Of a DNA stretch of 64,000 nucleotides, positions 1 to 9,028 are shown one piece after another. The stretch spans positions 62,001-126,000 of the forward strand of contig JAJECW010000141.1 of NCBI GenBank assembly GCA_022821865.1, in the 5' to 3' direction. Source of the DNA: Pseudomonadales bacterium. GTDB lineage: Bacteria; Pseudomonadota; Gammaproteobacteria; Pseudomonadales; Pseudohongiellaceae. Every line of letters begins with the position of its first letter. Position 1 is the first letter of the stretch. Under the pieces are notes generated by a model. It did no database searches, was not told where the DNA came from, and was given only the letters and a program-made list of their open reading frames with translations. The position numbers and the translations under genes are program-made.

Positions 1-91
1 GCAGGCTCAGGGGCTGGGAGCGGAATCCCCAGTCATCGGCGCCCGCCAGGGAAGGCAGGCAGATCAGCAGGACGAAGAGGCAGCGCTTCAT
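1..91 (-). CDS. N-terminus of an exported protein (runs off the window)
   Basis: Only the first 30 codons lie in the window. They read MKRCLFVLLICLPSLAGADD and then a Trp/Phe-containing stretch: a short basic start, a hydrophobic core and an AGA-type cleavage site, which is a classical Sec signal peptide. The ATG overlaps the TGA of the FG-GAP gene (ATGA), so it is the next cistron of the same operon. The mature protein is not visible, so no function can be given. Confidence 0.6.
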   Translation of the reverse strand, partial: MKRCLFVLLICLPSLAGADDWGFRSQPLSL

Positions 92-1617
92 GGGCTCGAC
101 ACCAGCACCGTGGTGGATGTCCCATGGCGCAGCACGAAGTCGGGCAGCCCGTCGCCGTTCAGGCGCTCCACGACAATCCGGAATACCGAACGCGGCGCGA
201 CGTATTCCCAGAAATCCCCGTTCTCGATCTGCAAATCCTCGTTGATGCGCCGCGCCGCCAGGGTGCCGCGCTCGGTCACATACAGCGCGTCCGAGCGGCC
301 ATCACCGTCGAGGTCATGACCGAACAGGATGGGTTCGGCCAACCCCCGCACATTGTCCACCGAGAAAGTCTCTTCCAGCCGCATGGCGGGACGGCGGCTG
401 AACAACTGGCCGTCCGCTCCCGCGGCGCTGCGGTACAACAGGCTCACCCGCTGCACGCCGGTATTGCGGATCGCCTCCATGGCCGGCACAGCGTAATACG
501 TCGCCGCCAGCACGGGCTCGCCATGAATCCGAACCACCTCCAGTCCCAGGTCGTACCCGCCAAAGCGCAGCACCTGGGCAGGGCTTTCCAGATCGAATTT
601 GCCGCCCTGGTTCAGATACAGCCTGGCGTCCCGGTCACCGCCCTGCTCAACCACCTGAATGAGGTCGATTCGGCTATCGTCGTCGAGATGGGCCAGCCGC
701 CAGTCGCCTCTGGCTTCGAGCGGGCCGGTCCAGTCGGGTTTTTCGGCGAAGCCTCCGGCTTGCTGGAAATGCATGTTGAGCCGGCCCAGGCCGTCGATTC
801 CCTGGTTCACGTAGACCAGGTCCGGCAGCCTATTGCCGTCGAGTTCTGCGAACAGGGCGCCGGGCATCCAGCTTTGGGCTTCGAACAGCGCCCGCCCGGC
901 TTCGCCGTCCCATTGCTCGATGAAGCCGCCAAAAGCTGTGGGCGTTTCCGCGCGGAACTCGATCACTATGCCCTGTTCGGCATCAATACTTGCCCGGGCG
1001 TCCAGGTCGGCTTCAAAATTGTCGCGAACCCGCCGCGGCACTTCGGAGTTTTCGGTTGCAACCAGTGCCGCAAGTTCGAACCGCTCATTGCCGAGCCCGC
1101 GGAAATAGCCATAAGCTTCGGTTCCCGGCACGAGCAGGTCGACGTGGCCATCGCCGTCGAGGTCAGCGATGTCGCGCATGAACTGCACGCCTTCCCGGTC
1201 CGGCAGGGCCGCGATCAACTCCCAGGCGAACAACTGGCGGATATTGCCGGCATAGCCCGGCGTGCCGCTGGCCAGACTGTACACCCCGTCACCGGCAAAC
1301 AGCAGCAACTCCTTGCCCGGCTCGGGGCGCAGGTCGGCAAAACCGATGGCGATGATTTCGCTCTTGATTTCCACCCGGACGGGTTCCGCGGCAAAGCCGC
1401 CATCGGCCTGTTGATGGTGGATCAGCAGTTCCCGGCCCACGCCGGGTCGGTATTCCGCAAACAGCAGGTCGGCGCGGCCATCGCCGTTGACGTCCTCGGC
1501 GATCAACTCGTCCCAGTTGTCCCTGCGCTGCAGGTCAAAGGCGGTGTAGTTCTGGGCGGCGGCGCCAGTAGCCACAGTCGCCAGCAGCAGAACAAATTGC
1601 AGGGAAAAAGTCTTCAT
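88..1617 (-). CDS. Secreted FG-GAP/VCBS repeat beta-propeller protein
   Basis: The 509-residue product starts with a signal peptide (hydrophobic core at residues 5-19, cleavage near GAAAQ). It then carries at least six calcium-loop motifs of the FG-GAP type, including DVNGDGRADLLF, DLDGDGHVDLLVPG, HDLDGDGRSDALYV and RLNGDGLPDFVL. These are spaced as in a seven-bladed propeller. FG-GAP propellers bind Ca2+ and usually mediate protein or glycan contacts outside the cytoplasm; no enzyme motif is seen. The gene is coupled at both ends by ATGA overlaps, to the PDZ lipoprotein upstream and to another exported protein downstream. Its ligand is unknown. Confidence 0.8.
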   Translation of the reverse strand: MKTFSLQFVLLLATVATGAAAQNYTAFDLQRRDNWDELIAEDVNGDGRADLLFAEYRPGVGRELLIHHQQADGGFAAEPVRVEIKSEIIAIGFADLRPEPGKELLLFAGDGVYSLASGTPGYAGNIRQLFAWELIAALPDREGVQFMRDIADLDGDGHVDLLVPGTEAYGYFRGLGNERFELAALVATENSEVPRRVRDNFEADLDARASIDAEQGIVIEFRAETPTAFGGFIEQWDGEAGRALFEAQSWMPGALFAELDGNRLPDLVYVNQGIDGLGRLNMHFQQAGGFAEKPDWTGPLEARGDWRLAHLDDDSRIDLIQVVEQGGDRDARLYLNQGGKFDLESPAQVLRFGGYDLGLEVVRIHGEPVLAATYYAVPAMEAIRNTGVQRVSLLYRSAAGADGQLFSRRPAMRLEETFSVDNVRGLAEPILFGHDLDGDGRSDALYVTERGTLAARRINEDLQIENGDFWEYVAPRSVFRIVVERLNGDGLPDFVLRHGTSTTVLVSSP

Positions 1618-2564
1618 TGGACCTCTTCAATCAACTCGCCATAACCAGTACTGAAATGGATCAGGCCGAGGATGGAGTGGGAGCGCTCGCCTTCGTTGCG
1701 GGCATAGGAGTACACCGAAAACAGCCAGAGATCCAGCACATCGAGGCTGGCGGAATCCGGGTCCAGGCTCGACCGGTATTGCAGCACCGGGCCGAGGGAT
1801 ACTTCGCTGACGCGTCGGCCAGGATCCCATAACTCTACTTCCACCCGCCGCAAACCGCTGCCGTCCCAGACATCGAACAGCACTTCGCCGCCGGGTGCGT
1901 GGTCCCGGCTGAGCCGGTTAACGAGTTCCTGGGCCGAGCCGAAACCCGCGCCGTCCAGGGCGAGTATCCAGTCTCCCTCGCCGATGCCGGCCGCCGGCAA
2001 GGGGCTGCCGGAAAACAGCGCCATCACCCGCGCTCCGCCTCTTGGGGCCTGGCCGGAGACTTCGATCACGCCGCCGCGATAACCCGCCCGGGTGGCCACG
2101 GGATCGATCCGGTACAACTCTTCCGGGCCGGCATTCAAGGCGATTTCGCGGCCTGTCACGCTGGTCGAAAGCACGGCGGTGTCGCGCCGCAGGATGAAGG
2201 TATAAGGCGCTTCGCGGTAGTTCGTCCGCTGGATGGCGAGCACGGCGTCCGGGCTGTTGGTTTCCATTTCGTCAATGGTGAGGATCACGTCGCCCACCCG
2301 GATTCCCGCCGCATCCGCCGGACCGTTGGCGACGACTTCCACCACCCGAACCCCGGGCAGGATTTCCACGGCGGCCAGGGAATCGCTTTCATTCAGCGCC
2401 AGCCCAAGGCCGAAATCCACCAGCAAACCGGCATTGCCCCGCCCCAGGCTGAGTTGTTCCGGAGAAAGATTGATGGCGGGCGCCAGCCGTGCCGGCTCAA
2501 CCACCGCGCAGGAAGCCATCAGGCCGCATAGCGCGGGGAACCCGATTCGCAGGAGTCGTCGCAT
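1614..2564 (-). CDS. PDZ-domain lipoprotein
   Basis: The start MRRLLRIGFPALCGLMASC was chosen because it gives a lipoprotein signal with a good lipobox (LMAS-C at residues 16-19); the frame is open further upstream but would overlap the permease gene. The mature 298 residues contain a clear PDZ domain at about 65-150 (VVEVVANGPADAAGIRVGDVILTID) and a second, weaker one at about 185-260 (GARVMALFSGSPLPAAGIGEGDWILALDG). No protease triad is present, so it is a binding or scaffolding protein on a membrane. It lies 4 nt after the ABC permease gene and overlaps the FG-GAP gene by ATGA, which suggests the ABC transporter, this lipoprotein and the propeller act together. Confidence 0.75.
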   Translation of the reverse strand: MRRLLRIGFPALCGLMASCAVVEPARLAPAINLSPEQLSLGRGNAGLLVDFGLGLALNESDSLAAVEILPGVRVVEVVANGPADAAGIRVGDVILTIDEMETNSPDAVLAIQRTNYREAPYTFILRRDTAVLSTSVTGREIALNAGPEELYRIDPVATRAGYRGGVIEVSGQAPRGGARVMALFSGSPLPAAGIGEGDWILALDGAGFGSAQELVNRLSRDHAPGGEVLFDVWDGSGLRRVEVELWDPGRRVSEVSLGPVLQYRSSLDPDSASLDVLDLWLFSVYSYARNEGERSHSILGLIHFSTGYGELIEEVQ

Positions 2565-2568
2565 CGGC

Positions 2569-3426
2569 CTACAAGCTGCGCCGCAGGGCAAGCAGCACTG
2601 CGACCGCGGCCAGCGCCAGGGCCGCAATGGCGGGCGCCCAAACATTGAAAACAAAAAAGCGGTCCGGCACGAGCACGTCGGAAAATCCCCGCACCAGTCT
2701 CGCCACTTCCCGCAAATACGACTGATCCAGCAACGATGGATGAAAAGTCGCGTACAGATACCAGGCGTCCTCGCCGAGCAGGGTTTTGAAGATATCCATG
2801 GCCAGGGTCGCGCCCAGGGCAAGCGTTACCGCCTGGGTCGCCGACTGGGCCGCGACCGAAACCAGCATGCCAAAGGCGATCACCGCGGGCAGGGGAACGA
2901 CCGCCATCAACAGGCCCAGATGAATCTCATCCCGAATTTCATTCTCGCCAATCAACTCAAAACCATCCTCCATCACCGGCCCGAAATCCCAGAACATTGC
3001 CGCGCCCGCCCAGGCCGCGAGCCCGAGCAGGGCCAGCGCCAGCAATCCGAGCAGATGCAGCCGCAGCAGTTTCGCCAGCACGATGCTGGCGCGTCCGGCG
3101 CGGCGAATCAGCACATGGCGAATTGCGCCATTATCGCGTTCGCTGCTGAAGTCATGGGCGGCCACCGCCACCAGCAGCAGGGCCAGAATCATCAGGCCGG
3201 TATTGACGCCATCGACGAAATGCCCATAAGCGTTCTGTGACTGGGCCAGGGCGAAGTCGTCGGCGCCGAGCAGGCCCGCCCGGGCCTGATCCCCCGCCTG
3301 ATTGAGCCAGACCAGCACATAGCGCGCCAGACAAACCAGCGCCGGCGCCAGCACGGTGATTTTCGCCGCCAGCGAATAGCGGGCGAGGAAAAGTTCCAGG
3401 CGCAAGGCCGCCAGCAAATGGTTCAT
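2569..3426 (-). CDS. ABC-2 type transporter permease
   Basis: The 285-residue polytopic membrane protein starts MNHLLAALRLELF, with an ATGA overlap to the stop of the ATPase gene. It has about six hydrophobic helices, with a large extracytoplasmic loop between the first helix (about residues 22-40) and the second. The segment VAVAAHDFSSERDNGAIRHV matches the cytoplasmic coupling region of ABC-2 permeases (E-R-D-N-G after the second helix). It pairs with the adjacent ATPase to form an exporter or a membrane-remodelling ABC complex like NosY/GldF. The substrate is not evident. Confidence 0.8.
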   Translation of the reverse strand: MNHLLAALRLELFLARYSLAAKITVLAPALVCLARYVLVWLNQAGDQARAGLLGADDFALAQSQNAYGHFVDGVNTGLMILALLLVAVAAHDFSSERDNGAIRHVLIRRAGRASIVLAKLLRLHLLGLLALALLGLAAWAGAAMFWDFGPVMEDGFELIGENEIRDEIHLGLLMAVVPLPAVIAFGMLVSVAAQSATQAVTLALGATLAMDIFKTLLGEDAWYLYATFHPSLLDQSYLREVARLVRGFSDVLVPDRFFVFNVWAPAIAALALAAVAVLLALRRSL

Positions 3427-4343
3427 GCCGCCTCCCCCGCCGTCAGTTCGCGGAACAGCCCATCGAGAGAAGCGCGTTGCCTCACCAGTTCGCAAACCGG
3501 CACGCCGTGATGCACCAGATGCGCGGCAAGCTCGTCGCTGCGCCAGTCCCCAAGCCGCAGGCTCAGGCGGCCATCGGGGCCCAACTCAAGAATTTCGACC
3601 CGCCCGTCTTCCCCCAGCAATTGCCGGGCGGCTTCGGGGTCGCCGCTTTCCAGGATCACCCGGGAGCCGGCGTCCGCCAGCAGGCCCGCAAGCTCACCAT
3701 TCGCGGCAATCCTGCCATCATGAAGAATCGCAATATGGCTGCAGACTTGTTCCAGATAGGGCAATTGGTGGCTCGACAGCAGAAAGCTCGTGCCGCTGGC
3801 GCGATTCAAGTCCGCAATCAGGGCCAGCACCTGGTCCACGCCGCCGGCGTCGAGCCCATTGAAGGGTTCATCCAGCAGAATCAGCCGGGGTTCGCCAAGC
3901 AGGGCCTGGGCAATCGACACCCGCCGCCGGTTGCCGAGGGAAAGCTGGCGGATGCGGTAGCGGCTGTAGGCTTCCACCCCAAGCATCCGCTCGACTTCGG
4001 CGCAGCTTCGCAGCGGGTGCGCGCACAGCCGGCGGGCGTGTTCGAGACACTGGCGCACAGTCAGATGAGAAGGCACGCTGGGGCTGTCGAAAATCGCCAC
4101 CACATCGCCCCTCAGGCGAAACAGGGCATCGGGGGCAACGCCCAGCACCGAAACATCCCCCTGCTGGAAATGCTGCAGGCCGAGGATGCACTCGATGGTG
4201 GTGGTCTTGCCCGAGCCATTGAGGCCCACGAGGCCGAGCACGCCTCCGGCGGGCAATTCCAGGTTCACGCCGTGCAGCACCGGCGCATCGCCATAGCTCT
4301 TGCGCAGCCCGCTTACCCGCAATACAGAACCGGTTTCATTCAT
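3423..4343 (-). CDS. ABC transporter ATP-binding protein
   Basis: The 306-residue ATPase has all ABC landmarks: Walker A GLNGSGKTT at about residue 38, signature LSLGNRRRVSIAQALL at about 135, Walker B LILLDEPFNGLDAGG at about 157 and the switch histidine in SSHQLPYLE. The C-terminal 90 residues form the accessory domain common in ABC-2 exporter ATPases (CcmA/NodI/DrrA type). It is first in the five-gene envelope operon and lies 39 nt after the stop of the M16 peptidase gene, so it may be co-transcribed with that gene. It energises the permease encoded next; the substrate is unknown. Confidence 0.88.
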   Translation of the reverse strand: MNETGSVLRVSGLRKSYGDAPVLHGVNLELPAGGVLGLVGLNGSGKTTTIECILGLQHFQQGDVSVLGVAPDALFRLRGDVVAIFDSPSVPSHLTVRQCLEHARRLCAHPLRSCAEVERMLGVEAYSRYRIRQLSLGNRRRVSIAQALLGEPRLILLDEPFNGLDAGGVDQVLALIADLNRASGTSFLLSSHQLPYLEQVCSHIAILHDGRIAANGELAGLLADAGSRVILESGDPEAARQLLGEDGRVEILELGPDGRLSLRLGDWRSDELAAHLVHHGVPVCELVRQRASLDGLFRELTAGEAA

Positions 4344-4382
4344 AAGCCGGGCTTGGCGCGAAGCGTCGCAACCGATTTCCTG

Positions 4383-7373
4383 TCAGTCCACGAACAATTC
4401 ATCCACCTGGACCTGTTGGACCCTGCCGAATGGTTCGAGTTCCGCCAGATCGATCACCGACAGGTCGCCGACGATGGAAATCAGCTTGGCCCGGTCCCTG
4501 ACGCGCCGCTGCTGGAATTCCACGAGATCGTCCATGCCCGCCTGCCGCAATTCGGCATAGCGCCGGCGCCGCGGATCGCCTTCAAGGCCGAGCCGCTCCC
4601 AGCCCCGCACCGCCCGCAGCACTTCCCGGAAGCTGAGCTTGGAAGTGCGGTAGCGGTTGAGGGCCGCATTGACGGTTTCCTCGAATCTTTCGGTGGAGAC
4701 CGGCATGTTGTCGATGAGGTCGATAAAGGCGGAAAGTGCCTCCGCGGTCTTGTCGGTCTGGGTGCCGATGGCGCCAAGCATCAGGTTCTGGTCATTGCGC
4801 CGCCCGCCCTGGGCATAGCGCGCCGATGCCGAGTAGGCCAGCGCCCGGGCTTCCCGCAGTTCCTGGAAGACCACGCTGGACATGCCGCTGCCAAAATAGC
4901 TGGTGTACAGCGAAGACAGCACGCTGTCGCCCTCGTCATACACGCCATCGGCGAATTCGATCCGCACCTGGGTCTGGGCGGTTTGCTGATCGACCACATA
5001 GAGTTCGTTTTCCCCGATTTCCCGCGCCTGGCGGAAGCGGTATTCCGGCGGCGCCTGAAGTTCGCCGTCGTTGGGCAGGTGGCGGCGCAGGATTGCCGCC
5101 ACGTCTTCTAGTGGCAGCGAACCGGTATAGGCGATGGTTTGTTCGTATCCGAGCAGGCTCGCCGGCAGGCTGAGCAATTCATCGAGCCCGGACCGCATGA
5201 TTTCCCCGCTGGTCAGCGATTCGAGCATGGGGGATTCCTCGCCATAGCGGTTGTACAGATACAGCGCCCGGGCAATGGCCGGCGGCGACTGCTTCTGATC
5301 TTCCCTGGACTTGAGGATGATGCCTTTCAGTTGCTCCAGGGTGTTTTCGTCCGATACCGGTTCCCGCACGAGTTCCAGCATCAGGACGAGACTGTCCTCG
5401 AATTGTTCGTCGAGTCCGGTCAGATTGAAACTCGATGCGTTCTCCGCCACCTGGAAGCCGAACTCCGAGCCCATGCGGTACCACTGCTTCTGCAAGTCCT
5501 CATTGCTCAGGGAAGCGCTGCCGGCCACGTCCATGAGGGCGGCGGACAGGCTCAGCTTGCCCATTTCCTCCGAACCGGCATCCACATTGATGGACAGGGT
5601 GAACAGGTCATTGAGCGGATTGGGGGCGTAATACAGTTGCACGCCTTCGGCGAGGTCGAGTATGCGGTAGTCCTGGTCGGCCTCGACAAAAACCGGCTCG
5701 ATGGGGTCATAGTCCATGGCGAGCACCCGGGCGGCGAACGCCGACTGCCGGGTGGGGTCGATTTCCACCGGATCGATCACGGGTTTTTCCACCGGCGGCA
5801 CTTCATGCTGGCCATTGACCTGTTCCACCGCCACGTAATCGCCGCCAAAATAGCGGTTGGCCACGGCGACCACATCGTCCCGGGTCAACTCACCCATGCG
5901 CTCGAGTTCGGCGACGCGGTAATCCCAGTCCACGCCGCGAATAAAGGCATCGCGCATGCGAACCACCCGGGCGGTATTGGATTCCAGCCCGGCTTTCTCG
6001 TTCTTGGCGAAGTCATTGATGATGGCGGGAATAATCCAGTCCTCGAACTCCCCCGCCTTGATGATTTCGATCTGCTCAAGCAGCAACCGCTCGACTTCGG
6101 CGAGAGTCTGGTCCTGTTTGGGCACGCCATAGAGCAACTGGTAGCCGGCGTCCACAAGAAAAGCGGGCGATGACCCGGCCCGGGCCACCCGCTGCTGCTG
6201 GTTGAGATTGAGATTGATGAGCCCGGCGGTGCGATTGTCGAGAATCATGTCGAGCAGAATCAGGGCTTCCCTGTCGGGATGGGCATAGGGGACCGTGGGA
6301 AAGGCGATTTGCACCTGTTCCTCGCCGGGGTATTGCACCGTGGCCCTGCGCACGCCCTCCACCGGAGGATCATTCCAGGGGCCGACCCGCGGCAATTCCC
6401 CCGGCTCCCAATGGCCGAACTTCCCGGCGACCAACGCAATCGTTTCGGGAATGTCGATATCGCCGCTGATCAGCACCGCCATGTTGTTGGGCACATACCA
6501 GGCGTCAAAGTAGTCCTGGATATAGACCAGGGAAGGGTTCTTCAGATGCTCCGCGGTGCCGATGGTGGGCTGCTGGCCGTAGGGATGCTCGGGAAACAGC
6601 AAGTCATTCAACGCCTGGTAGACGATGAAACCGCGATTGTCCAGGGAGCGGTTCTTCTCCTCGTACACGGTTTCGAGTTCGGTGTGGAACAGGCGGAAAA
6701 CCGGATTGACGAAGCGGTCCGATTCGATTTCCGCCCACTGCCGCAGACGATTGGAAGGCAGGCCCACCCGGTAGACGGTCTCCTCGTTGGAAGTATGGGC
6801 GTTCAGGCCGCTGGCGCCCATGCTGTTATAAAGCTTGTCGATTTCATTGGGAATCGCAAACTGCGCCGCCTGCTGGGCTGTTGCATTGATTTCGGCGTAA
6901 ATCGCCGCGCGCCCGGCCGGGTCTTCGGTGGCGAAATGCGCCTCATACAAATCGACGATGCGGTCGAGATACGGCGCCTCGGCCTCGTAGTCGAGACTGC
7001 CGAGATTGCGGTTGCCCTTGAACAGCAGATGCTCCAGATAATGGGCCAGCCCGGTGGCGTCGGCCGGGTCGTGCTTGCTGCCCGCCCGCACGGCGATTTC
7101 CGCGTAGAACCGCGGCTCCTCGTGATTTTCCGTGAGATAGACCAGCAGGCCATTGTCGAGCCGGTAGATATGGGTATCCATCTGGTCGAGCGGATTGGGC
7201 GCATTGATGCGGGTATACCCCCGCCCCGCCCCGGCCTCCGCAGGCTGACCGCCTTCCACTGCGGCCCCGACTCCGCCAAGGCTTCCATCAGGCTCAGGCT
7301 CGCCGCAGGCAACAAGCAGCAACATTCCCAAGCAGGCAATGGAATAACGCAATCCGAAAAACAAATCGGTCAT
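4383..7373 (-). CDS. M16 family zinc metallopeptidase, lipoprotein, two M16 modules
   Basis: The start was set at the ATG giving MTDLFFGLRYSIACLGMLLL followed by VAC-GE, a lipoprotein signal with lipobox; this yields 996 residues. The N-terminal M16 domain has the inverted zinc motif HYLEH inside GLAHYLEHLLFKGN and the distal glutamate region near EETVYRVG. A second M16-like half (about residues 520-990) lacks the HxxEH motif, as is normal for the regulatory half of pitrilysin-type peptidases. It should be a periplasm-facing peptidase anchored to a membrane. It sits between nuoN and the ABC operon with a 39-nt gap to the latter. Length near 1000 residues fits fused M16 enzymes. Confidence 0.88.
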   Translation of the reverse strand: MTDLFFGLRYSIACLGMLLLVACGEPEPDGSLGGVGAAVEGGQPAEAGAGRGYTRINAPNPLDQMDTHIYRLDNGLLVYLTENHEEPRFYAEIAVRAGSKHDPADATGLAHYLEHLLFKGNRNLGSLDYEAEAPYLDRIVDLYEAHFATEDPAGRAAIYAEINATAQQAAQFAIPNEIDKLYNSMGASGLNAHTSNEETVYRVGLPSNRLRQWAEIESDRFVNPVFRLFHTELETVYEEKNRSLDNRGFIVYQALNDLLFPEHPYGQQPTIGTAEHLKNPSLVYIQDYFDAWYVPNNMAVLISGDIDIPETIALVAGKFGHWEPGELPRVGPWNDPPVEGVRRATVQYPGEEQVQIAFPTVPYAHPDREALILLDMILDNRTAGLINLNLNQQQRVARAGSSPAFLVDAGYQLLYGVPKQDQTLAEVERLLLEQIEIIKAGEFEDWIIPAIINDFAKNEKAGLESNTARVVRMRDAFIRGVDWDYRVAELERMGELTRDDVVAVANRYFGGDYVAVEQVNGQHEVPPVEKPVIDPVEIDPTRQSAFAARVLAMDYDPIEPVFVEADQDYRILDLAEGVQLYYAPNPLNDLFTLSINVDAGSEEMGKLSLSAALMDVAGSASLSNEDLQKQWYRMGSEFGFQVAENASSFNLTGLDEQFEDSLVLMLELVREPVSDENTLEQLKGIILKSREDQKQSPPAIARALYLYNRYGEESPMLESLTSGEIMRSGLDELLSLPASLLGYEQTIAYTGSLPLEDVAAILRRHLPNDGELQAPPEYRFRQAREIGENELYVVDQQTAQTQVRIEFADGVYDEGDSVLSSLYTSYFGSGMSSVVFQELREARALAYSASARYAQGGRRNDQNLMLGAIGTQTDKTAEALSAFIDLIDNMPVSTERFEETVNAALNRYRTSKLSFREVLRAVRGWERLGLEGDPRRRRYAELRQAGMDDLVEFQQRRVRDRAKLISIVGDLSVIDLAELEPFGRVQQVQVDELFVD

Positions 7374-7441
7374 GAACAGGCTCCGCGGGAAAAACTCAAA
7401 ATAGCTCCGAATCTTATCAAATCGCTTGAAAATTGATAGCA

Positions 7442-7516
7442 GGCAAGACTTGGAGGCTAGGAGCCTCCGCGAAGTCCGGGATGACGGAAAATCGATCTCT
7501 CGAAGGCAGTCTTGCC
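7442..7516. repeat. Nested inverted repeats between nuoN and the M16 gene
   Basis: Two nested inverted repeats are seen. The outer arms are GGCAAGACT (7442-7450) and AGTCTTGCC (7508-7516). The left arm is followed by a tight hairpin GGAGGCT-AGG-AGCCTCC (7452-7468). No T-run follows the stem on either strand, so it is a weak terminator at best. It could attenuate read-through from nuoN into the M16 gene or be a dispersed palindromic element; the text GTCCGGGATGAC inside it is typical of such elements. Confidence 0.45.
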
Positions 7517-7552
7517 AGCATCCCAACCGCAAGAATCCGAACCCGCTTCTTC

Positions 7553-9028
7553 TCAAAGGGCGATGGCTTCGATCAGGTGCATTAGCGATGCGGGGTATAC
7601 GCCGAACACGATCAGCAGGACGAATAGCGCCAGCACCACGGCGAAACCCGCACTGCCCTGCTCCAGGGCGGGAGCGTTTTCGGGCTCTGGCAACAACATG
7701 CGGTAGACGATTCGCAGGTAATAGTAGAGCCCGATGCCGCTGCCCGCAACCAGCGCCCCGAGCAGCAGCCAGAGCCCGGATTCGACGCCCGCCAGGATAA
7801 GGTAGAACTTGCCGATAAAACCCGCGGTGAGCGGAATTCCCGCCAGTGACAGCAACATGCCGGTGAAGGAGGCGGCCAGCCAGGGCCGGCGCCAGAACAG
7901 GCCCTGATAGTCGGCGATGCCGTCCCTTTCCCCGGCATGGCTGGAAACCAGCGCCACCACGCCAAAAGCCCCCAGGGTCATGACGACGTATGCCAGCAGG
8001 TAGAAACTCACCGCCTCGATGCCGATGGGTCCGTCGCTGTAAAAGCTGGCAATGATGGCGATCAGCAGGTAGCCCATGTGGGCAATGGAGGAATAGGCGA
8101 GAATCCGCTTGAGATTGTCCTGCAACAGCGCAAGCAGATTGCCGGCGATGATGGACAGCAGGGCGAGCAGGGAGAACACGATGACCACCGGCGCCATACC
8201 CAGCGCCCGGGTTTCCACCACGATGCGCAGCAGCACGATAAACACGGCGAGCTTGCCTATCGTGGCCAGAAAGGCGCTGGCCGGCGCCGGCGCGCCTTCA
8301 TAGACATCCGGGGTCCAGATGTGAAAGGGGAAAAGCGACAGCTTGAATGCGATGCCGGCGGAAATCAGCAGCAGCGCCAAGGTGGAAAAGGCAATGCCGG
8401 GGCCGGCGGGCAGATTTTCCAATCCGCTGAATGCGAGACTGCCGGTCTCGGCGAAGACCAGGGCGACGCCGAACAGGATCATGGCGGTGGATACCGCCGA
8501 AAGGATCAGGTATTTGATGGTCGCTTCCAGCGCATGACCCTTGTGCTGCCGGCTTTGCACGGGATAGGCGAGCATGCCGTACAGCGACATGCCGAGGATT
8601 TCCAGCCCCAGCAGCAAACTCGCGAAGTGGTTGGCGCCGGCCAGCACCACGGCGCCCAGCGTGGCCAGCAGCAATAGCAACAGAAACTCTTCCCGCTGAT
8701 CGTCGAATTCCGACCAGTAGTTGTGTCCCAGCAGGCACACGCCGATGGCCGCCGCGCAAATCAGCACGGTAAAGAACTGGGCATAGCTGTCCATGCCCAG
8801 CAGTGGCATCGCCGCAAATTCCGGCCTCAGCATCAGGCCATGGGCCATCAGCAGGGCAAGCAGCAGGCCGGTCACCGTGGAATACAGCGCGAAGGCATAG
8901 TTGCGCTTGACGCCAATGGCCATCATTACCCATACCGAAGCGGCGGTCAGCACGATCAGGGGCAGCAGTGGTATCAGGTCGCTTGCGCCCATGGTGTAGC
9001 CGGCAAAATCCATGCTGACAAGGTTCAT
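7553..9028 (-). CDS. nuoN: NADH-quinone oxidoreductase subunit N
   Basis: The 491-residue polytopic membrane protein is the last gene of the nuo operon. It carries the proton-pumping antiporter-like signature seen in NuoL/M/N, with the conserved Lys-containing helices around FKLSLFPFHIWTPDVYEGAP and the segment ILAYSSIAHMGYLL. It forms one of three antiporter-like modules in the membrane arm of complex I. The ATG overlaps the nuoM stop (ATGA). The start at 9028 gives MNLVSMDFAGY; a second ATG five codons later is also possible. Length fits the family (about 480-500). Confidence 0.95.
   Translation of the reverse strand: MNLVSMDFAGYTMGASDLIPLLPLIVLTAASVWVMMAIGVKRNYAFALYSTVTGLLLALLMAHGLMLRPEFAAMPLLGMDSYAQFFTVLICAAAIGVCLLGHNYWSEFDDQREEFLLLLLLATLGAVVLAGANHFASLLLGLEILGMSLYGMLAYPVQSRQHKGHALEATIKYLILSAVSTAMILFGVALVFAETGSLAFSGLENLPAGPGIAFSTLALLLISAGIAFKLSLFPFHIWTPDVYEGAPAPASAFLATIGKLAVFIVLLRIVVETRALGMAPVVIVFSLLALLSIIAGNLLALLQDNLKRILAYSSIAHMGYLLIAIIASFYSDGPIGIEAVSFYLLAYVVMTLGAFGVVALVSSHAGERDGIADYQGLFWRRPWLAASFTGMLLSLAGIPLTAGFIGKFYLILAGVESGLWLLLGALVAGSGIGLYYYLRIVYRMLLPEPENAPALEQGSAGFAVVLALFVLLIVFGVYPASLMHLIEAIAL

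Noticed and set aside
124..1644. Long plus-strand open frame opposite the FG-GAP gene, and similar long frames at 3477-5111, 14063-17497, 30648-32351, 36023-37975 and 55140-56897
   Set aside because: They are the complements of recognisable minus-strand genes in GC-rich DNA, show no family motif of their own and have skewed Ala/Gly/Arg/His/Gln composition.
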